Below are positions 1 through 6,271 of a stretch of DNA of 12,130 nucleotides, in pieces. The notes beneath the pieces were generated by a model that did not search any database, was not told the DNA's origin, and was given only the letters and a program-made list of their open reading frames with translations. Numbering within the stretch: the first letter of the stretch is position 1; each line of letters begins with the position of its first letter. The stretch is from Gammaproteobacteria bacterium (GTDB lineage: Bacteria; Pseudomonadota; Gammaproteobacteria; Pseudomonadales; Pseudomonadaceae): NCBI GenBank assembly GCA_012513235.1, contig JAAZCO010000406.1, positions 1-12,130 of the forward strand. Reading direction: 5' to 3'. The position numbers were made by a program, and so were the translations under genes.

Positions 1-1296
1 CCGCAAGGTATTTTAAATCCCGATGTGGTGCTGTCGACCGATGCCGAGATTCACTTAAAGAATCTCAAGCCCATGCCCGTGGCCAATCCGTTAATTGATA
101 AGTGCATCGAGTGTGGTTTTTGCGAACCGGTGTGCCCTGCGCACGGCTTAACCTTGTCACCGCGCCAGCGCATTGTCGCGTGGCGCGATATTCAAGATAA
201 AAAACGCAACGGCATCGATACCACAGAACTGGAACAGCGCTATCAATACCACGGCATCGACACCTGCGCGGCCACCGGTTTATGTGCACAGCGTTGTCCA
301 GTAGGGATTAATACCGGTGACTTAGTGCGCGAATTACGCGCTACGCAAGCTGAGCATCCCGTTGCCGCACAGCGTTTAGCCCGCTCATTTGCAACGGCGG
401 CAACGAGCGCACGCTGGGCGCTGACCGGTGCTGAGTTAGCCCGTAAAGTTCTGGGCGCACCGCGTATGTACCGCTGGTCATCTAAGCTGCATCAGCACTT
501 GAGCCAAGTGCCGGTGTATCTGCCCGCAACACCACAAGCAGTTAAGTTCTCCGCAGAGGCCAGCAACACACCCATGCCGACAGAGAAACCGCGTGTAGTG
601 TATTTTGCCTCCTGTGTTTCGCAAGTGATGGGCCCTGCGCATCTGGATGCCGAACAAACTCCTTTGCGCGAAAAAACCCAGCAACTGTTGGAAAAAGCAG
701 GCTTTGCGGTGATTTACCCCGAAGGTATGGACAACCACTGCTGCGGCCAGCCCTTTGCTTCCAAAGGCTATCCACAACAAGCCGCCGATAAACTCAATGA
801 ACTGGCCTTGATGCTGTTACGCGCCAGCCGCAATGGCCAAGATCCGATTTATTCCGACACCAGCCCCTGCACTTTGCGCCTACTCAAAGACCTCAATGAC
901 CCGCGACTCAACATCTACGATTCAGTACGCTTTTTGCGTGAAGAAGTGCTGCCACGTTTAGAGATTAAGCCGCTCGATAGCAAAATTGCCGTGCATATCA
1001 CCTGCAGCACTCAGCACCTGAATCAGGCGGATAACTTTTTAGCCGTGGCCAAGCAATGCGCCAGCGAGATTGTCGTACCAGAAGGGATTCATTGTTGTGG
1101 TTTTGCTGGTGATAAAGGCTTTACCCTGCCCGCTTTAAATGAGCACGCCTTGCGCGATTTAGCCGTACAAGTGGACAGCTGCAGTGCTGGTTTCTCCACC
1201 AGTCGCACTTGTGAAGTGGGTCTGAGCAGCTACAGCGATCTGAGTTATCAGCACTTGGTGTATTTAGTGGATAAAGTCAGCGTAGCCAAGCACTAA
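1..1296 (+). CDS. dld: FAD/4Fe-4S D-lactate dehydrogenase (NAD-independent), C-terminal part
   Basis: The reading frame is open from base 1, so the gene begins left of the window; 431 codons are visible. Counting from the first codon, the chain opens with the end of a GlcD-type FAD oxidase domain (GILNPD). A ferredoxin-like region follows, with CIECGFCEPVCP at about 35-46 (C35, C38, C41, C45) and a second cluster motif with C89, C95 and C99 followed by PVG. Next come two GlpC/CCG-type cysteine-rich repeats: CCG at 247-249, C335, and CCG at 365-367. The end, SRTCEVGLSSYS, is typical of the family. Single-chain proteins of this design, about 930-940 residues in Pseudomonas, oxidise D-lactate to pyruvate at the membrane and pass electrons through FAD and Fe-S clusters to the respiratory chain. 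The FAD domain and any lldP/lldD neighbours cannot be seen. A related 2-hydroxyacid or glycolate substrate is the main alternative. Confidence 0.85.
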   Translation, partial: PQGILNPDVVLSTDAEIHLKNLKPMPVANPLIDKCIECGFCEPVCPAHGLTLSPRQRIVAWRDIQDKKRNGIDTTELEQRYQYHGIDTCAATGLCAQRCPVGINTGDLVRELRATQAEHPVAAQRLARSFATAATSARWALTGAELARKVLGAPRMYRWSSKLHQHLSQVPVYLPATPQAVKFSAEASNTPMPTEKPRVVYFASCVSQVMGPAHLDAEQTPLREKTQQLLEKAGFAVIYPEGMDNHCCGQPFASKGYPQQAADKLNELALMLLRASRNGQDPIYSDTSPCTLRLLKDLNDPRLNIYDSVRFLREEVLPRLEIKPLDSKIAVHITCSTQHLNQADNFLAVAKQCASEIVVPEGIHCCGFAGDKGFTLPALNEHALRDLAVQVDSCSAGFSTSRTCEVGLSSYSDLSYQHLVYLVDKVSVAKH

Positions 1297-1337
1297 ACGA
1301 CGCACTGCGCGCATATGACTGGCAACACACCTCAAGA

Positions 1338-1375
1338 GCAACAGATATTGCACCCAAGCGTTCGATATCTGTTGC
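1338..1375. repeat. 11-bp perfect inverted repeat between convergent genes
   Basis: The arms gcaacagatat (1338-1348) and atatctgttgc (1365-1375) are exact reverse complements around a 16-base loop. The repeat lies between the stop of the lactate dehydrogenase gene (1296) and the stop of azlD (1410), where a terminator serving both strands would be expected. Neither side has a strong T-run, so it is not a textbook intrinsic terminator. A stem-loop that assists termination or protects 3' ends is the likeliest role. A second possible partner for the right arm, tggcaaca at 1320-1327, pairs with tgttgcca at 1370-1377 and would compete with the main stem. Confidence 0.6.
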
Positions 1376-1409
1376 CATATTGTCTTATCGAACCAAGTCA
1401 TTTTGTCGC

Positions 1410-1721
1410 TTAACCCATCACATACAGCAAGCTATAAAACCCCGCCAAACTCACCAGCACTGACAGCAGCATATTTTTAATCACCAACGCGCAGCCAATA
1501 CTGAAGAGCGCCGCATAGGTATAGGGATTGCTAGCTAAACCACTTAAGCCAGTCTCACCGAGTAAAATTGGCCCACAAATCGCCGTCAGTAAACAGGGTG
1601 CGGAATACTGTAAAGCCTGGCGAATAAAATTTGGCAAACGAATCGGTAAACGCGGCTCCAGTAGCAAATAGCGGTTAAATAATACGATGCCAGCTAGAGC
1701 AAAAATCAGCAGCCAAATCAT
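1410..1721 (-). CDS. azlD: AzlD family branched-chain amino acid exporter, small subunit
   Basis: A 103-residue, very hydrophobic protein with about four membrane segments (roughly 2-18, 38-56, 66-82, 84-101) and the AzlD-type signature RLPNFIRQALQYSAPCLLTA near 28-47. AzlD works with AzlC in the inner membrane to export branched-chain amino acids; homologues include the C. glutamicum BrnFE pair and E. coli YgaZH. The ATG overlaps the azlC stop by four bases (ATGA). It is preceded by a strong Shine-Dalgarno, AGGGAGG on the minus strand (1726-1732), four bases before the start and inside the end of azlC, so translation of the two is probably coupled. The length is normal for the family. The substrate is inferred from the family. 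Confidence 0.88.
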   Translation of the reverse strand: MIWLLIFALAGIVLFNRYLLLEPRLPIRLPNFIRQALQYSAPCLLTAICGPILLGETGLSGLASNPYTYAALFSIGCALVIKNMLLSVLVSLAGFYSLLYVMG

Positions 1722-2413
1722 ACGGCCTCCCTGCGCACACGTGCCACAACCACTGCGCAGAGCATGCCAAACAATCCGGCAATCACAATCGCACCCGACA
1801 CTGCCAAGCTGCTCAAGACCAAAGACAATACCAGCGAAATCACCACACCGACCAAGGTGCTCAAACGCTTAATCATCGGTACGACAATGGCGATAAAAGT
1901 CGCCACGATGGAAAAATCCAAATGGTAATCAGCCAAGTTCGGCACCGATGCCGCCAGCACCACGCCAATCACGGTAAAGCCAATCCATGCCAGATAAAAA
2001 CACAGACCTGCGCCCATTAAATAGGCAAAGTCGTAGGACTTTTTACCGACACTTAAAGCAAAGAGCTCATCGGTCAATAAAAAGGCGACTGGTAAGCGCT
2101 TTTTCAGCGGCAAACTCGACACATGCTCACGCAAAATCAACGCATAGAGTAAGTGCTGCGCGGTAATCACCAGAATAGTTAAGCAAATCGCAATAAAGCC
2201 ACTACCGGCGGCCACCATACTTATAGTCACTAACTGCGCAGCACCAGCAAAGACAAATACCGATAAGCCGACACTCTGCAACGGGGTAAAGCCCTGCGTG
2301 ACTGCCATCGAACCGGCCAGCACTCCCCAAGGGAATACGGCCAAGCACAGCGGAATAATATGGAGCGCACCCAGCCAAAAACGCTGACTGTTAGTCGAAG
2401 AGACATTACTCAT
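1718..2413 (-). CDS. azlC: AzlC family branched-chain amino acid exporter, large subunit
   Basis: A 231-residue inner-membrane protein with family landmarks: FPWGVLAG at 27-34, FVFAGAAQL at 53-61, QHLLYALILREH at 86-97 and LLTDELFAL at 112-120. Hydrophobic segments follow at about 130-155, 166-180, 184-203 and 205-224. With AzlD it forms a secondary exporter for branched-chain amino acids and probably related analogues. The ATG at 2413 gives a normal-length protein; the next internal Met (36) lies past the conserved PWG motif. No good Shine-Dalgarno is visible, and the predicted promoter leaves only a short leader. No Lrp or AsnC-type regulator gene lies beside it, although such genes often accompany azlCD. 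The cyclase gene upstream on the same strand is 116 bases away. Confidence 0.9.
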   Translation of the reverse strand: MSNVSSTNSQRFWLGALHIIPLCLAVFPWGVLAGSMAVTQGFTPLQSVGLSVFVFAGAAQLVTISMVAAGSGFIAICLTILVITAQHLLYALILREHVSSLPLKKRLPVAFLLTDELFALSVGKKSYDFAYLMGAGLCFYLAWIGFTVIGVVLAASVPNLADYHLDFSIVATFIAIVVPMIKRLSTLVGVVISLVLSLVLSSLAVSGAIVIAGLFGMLCAVVVARVRREAV

Positions 2414-2430
2414 AACAATAATAACTGCGA

Positions 2431-2459
2431 AATATATAAAGGCGTCAGTCTAACGTAAA
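2431..2459 (-). promoter_or_regulatory. Candidate sigma-70 promoter for azlCD
   Basis: On the minus strand, TTTACG (2459-2454, 4 of 6 bases of the -35 consensus) is followed after exactly 17 bases by TATATT (2436-2431, 5 of 6 of the -10 consensus). A start about 7 bases downstream would leave a leader of about 10-12 bases before the azlC ATG at 2413. The stretch is AT-rich and lies in the 116-base gap after the cyclase gene, so azlCD may be transcribed independently of it. Confidence 0.4.
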
Positions 2460-2529
2460 ATAGCAGCATAGAGCCAAGCACAGACACGACCGACCATGCG
2501 ATCTGACTCAATAGGCATCCAACAAAGGC

Positions 2530-5172
2530 CTAAACAAGCTTAGAGATCATACTTACGCCCGGCTGCTCTTGGATAAAGCGCTCATACTCTTCAGCCATTA
2601 AAGGTTTGGAGAACAAATAACCTTGAATATAATCACAAGACAACGATTGTAAGAACTCAAGCTGCTCATAACTATCGACACCTTCAGCCACTGTTGCCAA
2701 ATTCAGGCTGTGCGCCAAAGCGATAGTCGCGCGCACAATATGCTCATCTGATCCTTCGCCACCAATACCGATAATAAAGCTGCGGTCGATTTTTAACTCA
2801 TCAGCATCCAGCTCGTTCAAGTAGCTCATCGACGAGTAACCTGTACCGAAATCATCAATCGACAAACTGATACCCGCATCCCTAAGTAGCTGCAGATTTT
2901 GCGTACCCAACTCTGAGTTGGTCATTAAAGTAGTTTCAGTAATCTCGACACACAACTGCTCTGGTGCAATAGAGAATGCCTGCATGAGCGCTAGCATACG
3001 CTGCGCTAAGGTATCTCTAGCCAATTGCACCGCAGAAATATTGATCGATATTTTACCGAAATTGACCCCTCGACTATTCCAATCAGCCATTTGTGCAAAG
3101 AGGCTCTGCATCAGCCAGATACCGATGTCCAGAATCTGTCCGGTTTCTTCAGCAAGCGTAATAAACTCATCAGGCGCAACCCACTCACCTTCGGTAATTT
3201 CCCAGCGCATCAATACTTCTGCGCCGCTCAGGCTGCCATTTTCGGCATACACCTGCGGCTGATAACGCAAACTAAAGCCCGTAGCAGACTGTAAGGCAAG
3301 ATCAATGTGTTGTTGCAGATAGACTCGACGCTTAATCAGCTTATCCATCTCTTTATCAAAGAAGCGGAAAGTGTTTTTACCTTCTCGTTTAGCACGATAC
3401 ATCGCAATATCGGCTTGGCGTAACATATTGGCGGCATCTGAATTTTTTCGATTACCAATGGCCACACCGGCACTGCAGGTAATGTTAAATACCGCCTCGT
3501 CATAATGAAAAGACTTAGTGATGGCAGTCACAATATTACTGGCAAAGTGGGTTAACTGATCTTGACTGGTTACATTTTTAACCAATACCGCAAACTCATC
3601 ACCACCTAAACGCGCTAGCACGTGGCTTTCATCGAGCAAGGCTTGCAGGTTGGCCGTGGTATGAATTAACAATGCATCGCCAGCGGCATGGCCCATGCTG
3701 TCGTTAATATCTTTAAAGCGATCCAGATTGATAAAAATGACCGCCACTTCCATGTTATTGGCATATTTAAATACGCGTTCAAGATGGCGCTCAAAATAAC
3801 GACGATTCGGCAAGCCGGTTAATGCATCATGGTCAGCAATGTATAAGGCTTTTTCCTCTGCGTTTTTACGCGCAGTGACATCCTCATGCACCGCAATAAA
3901 GTACTCAATACTACCGTTCTTATCTAAAATCGGCGTAATAGTCTGCTCAACCACTAAAGTATGACCAAGCTTATGCCGATTCATCAGCTCTCCGCGCCAA
4001 CTTTGACCATCTAATATGGTCGCCCACAGGGCTACATAAAAGTCTTTGTGTTGATAACCCGAGTTCAAAATCCGTGGATTTTTTCCATTAACTTCTTCAA
4101 AAGAATAGCCCGTCAACAAGGTAAAAGCGTTATTAATCCAGTAGATATCACCATTTTTATTGGTAATAAAAATCGCATTTGCGGTACTTCTAATTGCGGT
4201 ACTTAATAAACGTATATCACCCTGTGCTTGCCAGCGCTTTTCACGCAACACGACAATCACCAAGCTTGCCACAATGGTGATGCATGAAATAACCAGCAAA
4301 AACCAACGCATCATCTGCTCATCATGCAACCAAGCAGCTAAGGCTGAAGTCTCGTCCGAAACCAGTACCAAAACCAGAGGTAATACTGAGGTTGAGCGAT
4401 AGCTGACTAAGTACTTATCCTCAACAATAGTCTCGCGAAACTGCCCCCAACTGCGTTTTTTAACACGCTGCAAAAGAGCTTCAATATTAGGCTCGACCTC
4501 GCCTACAGCCAGTAATTTTTGACCGTCGTAGCGGTACAAGTGGATATCAGAGCCAAAAGAGCCTGTCACTGAAGCAAACAGATTGTAAAAATACTGCGGA
4601 TTAATTGAGACCACTAACACTTGCGACAACTGCCCCTGCACATCATGTACCGGCACACATAAAGGAATGTAGCTATGTGCTGATTGGGCCGCAAAAGGAT
4701 CATGGGGATAACGGCCTTGACGTGGGTTTTCAATGACAAATTCCGTCTGCGGCTCATTTTCCAACACCGCCAAACAGGAATAATCCATCTGCACACCAAC
4801 ACTTTTAGTGACTGACGCCACTACGACCCCCTGCGTAGTGAGCACATCAATGGCTCTTACCTGCGGGGAGGCATATAATTGTTCTTGCAAAACGGTATTA
4901 ATATTAAAAGTTGAGTCGGCATGTGCAATGCGCTCAGACAGCGTTTGCATGGCGTTATTAACGGAGAAGAACGTACGTATCACAGTGTCTTCTAAAGCGT
5001 GGAGTAACACCTGATTACTGGTTTCCTGCTCAGCGAGACTGCGAGCCACACCCTGACGTGCCGTGTGTTGTAATGTCATCCAAAAACACAGCAAAACAAG
5101 CAACATGCACAGCAATACCCATTTCTGGCGCAAAGCAGCATTTTTTAATAAAGACACCGGATGAGCTAACAC
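2530..5172 (-). CDS. Membrane c-di-GMP enzyme: dCache-PAS-GGDEF-EAL
   Basis: An 880-residue sensor enzyme. Domains in order: TM1 about 18-35; a dCache-like periplasmic sensor about 40-285; TM2 about 290-309; PAS about 322-435, ending in HEDVTARKNAEE; GGDEF about 443-605; EAL about 615-870. The cyclase site is intact (LDRFKDIN at 483-490, GGDEF at 523-527). The allosteric RxxD I-site is absent: the equivalent residues 514-517 read DESH. In the phosphodiesterase domain the signature reads EVL (652-654) instead of EAL, but the usual metal and catalytic residues are present: E652, N711, E743, D773/D774, K794, E830 and Q850. Both making and breaking of c-di-GMP are therefore possible; the net direction cannot be read from sequence. 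The start is GTG at 5172, fixed by an in-frame TGA two codons upstream; the Shine-Dalgarno is poor. It is divergent from the binding-protein gene. The sensor ligand is unknown; I do not see the RxWY-type amino acid motif known in some dCache domains. Confidence 0.93.
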   Translation of the reverse strand: MLAHPVSLLKNAALRQKWVLLCMLLVLLCFWMTLQHTARQGVARSLAEQETSNQVLLHALEDTVIRTFFSVNNAMQTLSERIAHADSTFNINTVLQEQLYASPQVRAIDVLTTQGVVVASVTKSVGVQMDYSCLAVLENEPQTEFVIENPRQGRYPHDPFAAQSAHSYIPLCVPVHDVQGQLSQVLVVSINPQYFYNLFASVTGSFGSDIHLYRYDGQKLLAVGEVEPNIEALLQRVKKRSWGQFRETIVEDKYLVSYRSTSVLPLVLVLVSDETSALAAWLHDEQMMRWFLLVISCITIVASLVIVVLREKRWQAQGDIRLLSTAIRSTANAIFITNKNGDIYWINNAFTLLTGYSFEEVNGKNPRILNSGYQHKDFYVALWATILDGQSWRGELMNRHKLGHTLVVEQTITPILDKNGSIEYFIAVHEDVTARKNAEEKALYIADHDALTGLPNRRYFERHLERVFKYANNMEVAVIFINLDRFKDINDSMGHAAGDALLIHTTANLQALLDESHVLARLGGDEFAVLVKNVTSQDQLTHFASNIVTAITKSFHYDEAVFNITCSAGVAIGNRKNSDAANMLRQADIAMYRAKREGKNTFRFFDKEMDKLIKRRVYLQQHIDLALQSATGFSLRYQPQVYAENGSLSGAEVLMRWEITEGEWVAPDEFITLAEETGQILDIGIWLMQSLFAQMADWNSRGVNFGKISINISAVQLARDTLAQRMLALMQAFSIAPEQLCVEITETTLMTNSELGTQNLQLLRDAGISLSIDDFGTGYSSMSYLNELDADELKIDRSFIIGIGGEGSDEHIVRATIALAHSLNLATVAEGVDSYEQLEFLQSLSCDYIQGYLFSKPLMAEEYERFIQEQPGVSMISKLV

Positions 5173-5190
5173 AGGTCAAATAGATTCCAT

Positions 5191-5220
5191 AAAATAAAGC
5201 AGCAATAAAACAACAATCAA
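5191..5220 (-). promoter_or_regulatory. Weak candidate promoter for the GGDEF-EAL gene
   Basis: On the minus strand, TTGATT (5220-5215) and TATTTT (5196-5191) each match the sigma-70 consensus at 4 of 6 bases, with an 18-base spacer. The pair sits about 20 bases before the GTG start. The region is AT-rich enough for such matches to arise by chance, so this is only a candidate. Confidence 0.25.
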
Positions 5221-5229
5221 TTACAGTAG

Positions 5230-5260
5230 TATCCATTATGACTATTGATAGTGGATATCC
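5230..5260. promoter_or_regulatory. Cluster of small palindromes in the divergent control region (possible operator)
   Basis: Three overlapping symmetric elements occupy 31 bases between the cyclase gene and the binding-protein gene. They are tatcca (5230-5235) facing tggata (5252-5257), actat-tg-atagt (5241-5252), and the perfect octamer ggatatcc (5253-5260). Their position between divergent genes suits a shared regulator site. No regulator gene is adjacent, and palindromes this short occur by chance in AT-rich DNA. Confidence 0.3.
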
Positions 5261-5277
5261 TATATGAGACAGCAGGC

Positions 5278-5293
5278 AGGGAGCACCTTTTTG
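5278..5293 (+). promoter_or_regulatory. Shine-Dalgarno pointing to a TTG start for the binding protein
   Basis: AGGGAG at 5278-5283 is followed after seven bases by an in-frame TTG at 5291. This is the best ribosome site near the gene: the ATG at 5264 has only GGA eight bases upstream, and the ATG at 5306 has no purine-rich site at the right distance. The TTG lies inside a perfect 14-base palindrome, tttttgatcaaaaa (5288-5301). Confidence 0.5.
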
Positions 5294-6148
5294 ATCAAAA
5301 AGCACATGAAAAATCTACGTTTAAACTTGACCCTATTATGTTTGTCGGCACTTATCTGTACACAGTCTGCTTTTGCGATCTCTGACAGAGAGCAAAGTAT
5401 TCGCGACTCAGGCATTTTACGTGTCTGCATCTGGCCCGATTACTACTCCACCTCGTATAAAAACCATAAAACGGGCCAACTTGAAGGTATTGATATCAGC
5501 TTATCGCTCGAGTTTGCCAAAGACCTAGGCGTCAAAGTTAAGTACATCAGTACTCACTTTGGTGTATTTATGCAAGATATCCAAGAAGATCACTGCGATA
5601 TTGCGATGTTTGGCGTTGGAATTACTGCAAGCCGTGCTAAAAATATTGACTATAGCGAGCCTTATCTCAGCAGCAGTATGTACGGAGTGACCAGTAAAAC
5701 AAACCCTATTCTTGCAAGCTGGGAAGAGATCGATCAACTTGGCGTTGTAGTGACAGTGCAAAAAGGCACTTACATGGAAAATGCGATGCGTAGTAGCCTT
5801 AAAAAAGCTGAACTCACTACCGTAACACACAGCAATCAACGGGAAATGGAAGTGCGCTCAGGCCGTGCTGATGTGTTTATCTCAGACTACCCTTACGGCC
5901 AAAAAATGCTACAAGTGTATGACTGGGCCAGACTGCTGACTCCTCAACAAGCCACTGAACAAATTGAGTACGCCTACGCCATTAAAAAGGGCCAACCGCA
6001 GTGGTTAGCCAGGATCAACACCTTCGTGCAAGCCATTAAGGCCGATGGTCGCTTAAAGCAAGCGGCGCAAAAAAACAACTTGCTGCCCATTGCTTTAATT
6101 CAACCCCAGCCCCAGCAGTCGCAGCTTAAACCCAACAGCATCAACTGA
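5291..6148 (+). CDS. Periplasmic solute-binding protein, family 3 (amino-acid type), stand-alone
   Basis: From the TTG start the protein has 285 residues. A signal peptide has a basic N-region (IKKHMKNLR), a hydrophobic core, and predicted cleavage after AFA at about residue 29. The mature part is a type II (SBP_bac_3) binding protein: ILRVCIWPDYY at the first strand, GQLEGIDISLSLEFAKDLG, DIAMFGVGITASRAKNIDYSEPY, and RADVFISDYP in the second lobe. By family analogy, R115 of TASRA would hold an alpha-carboxylate and D199 of ISDYP an alpha-amino group, so an amino acid or close relative is the likely ligand. C46 and C102 could form a disulfide. No permease or ATPase gene flanks it, so it either serves a distant ABC transporter or acts as a sensor component. 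It is divergent from the dCache GGDEF-EAL gene. Alternative starts are ATG 5264 and ATG 5306. Confidence 0.87.
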   Translation: MIKKHMKNLRLNLTLLCLSALICTQSAFAISDREQSIRDSGILRVCIWPDYYSTSYKNHKTGQLEGIDISLSLEFAKDLGVKVKYISTHFGVFMQDIQEDHCDIAMFGVGITASRAKNIDYSEPYLSSSMYGVTSKTNPILASWEEIDQLGVVVTVQKGTYMENAMRSSLKKAELTTVTHSNQREMEVRSGRADVFISDYPYGQKMLQVYDWARLLTPQQATEQIEYAYAIKKGQPQWLARINTFVQAIKADGRLKQAAQKNNLLPIALIQPQPQQSQLKPNSIN

Positions 6149-6192
6149 GTCGATTGACTCTGTTCACTGCAGTTTATCGCTGCGCCTATGTC

Positions 6193-6236
6193 ATTAAGAT
6201 ATAAAACTCAGGATAATAGCCGCACTATAAAAAAGA
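6193..6236 (+). promoter_or_regulatory. AT-rich stretch with several -10-like boxes before pqiA
   Basis: The stretch contains TATAAA (6200-6205), GATAAT (6212-6217) and TATAAA (6226-6231), unlike the coding sequence around it. None has a convincing -35 at 16-18 bases, so no single promoter can be named. If pqiA starts at 6272 or 6308 rather than 6188, this stretch becomes its upstream control region. Confidence 0.25.
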
Positions 6237-6271
6237 CTGTACGAGTACCATGCGCTATCACCGGTGCGCAC

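Noticed and set aside
2918..3294. Two overlapping plus-strand open frames inside the c-di-GMP enzyme gene
   Set aside because: They are antisense to the conserved EAL domain, carry no recognisable motif and have no ribosome site that I could see; they are shadows of the minus-strand gene.
1410..6148. A functional unit linking azlCD export with the amino-acid-type binding protein and the c-di-GMP enzyme
   Set aside because: azlCD has its own candidate promoter, the genes face different ways, and azlCD commonly occurs alone; only the shared amino acid theme supports a link.
6147..6160. Small hairpin gagtc-gatt-gactc at the stop of the binding-protein gene as a terminator
   Set aside because: The stem is only five base pairs and no T-run follows, so it is too weak to call an intrinsic terminator.
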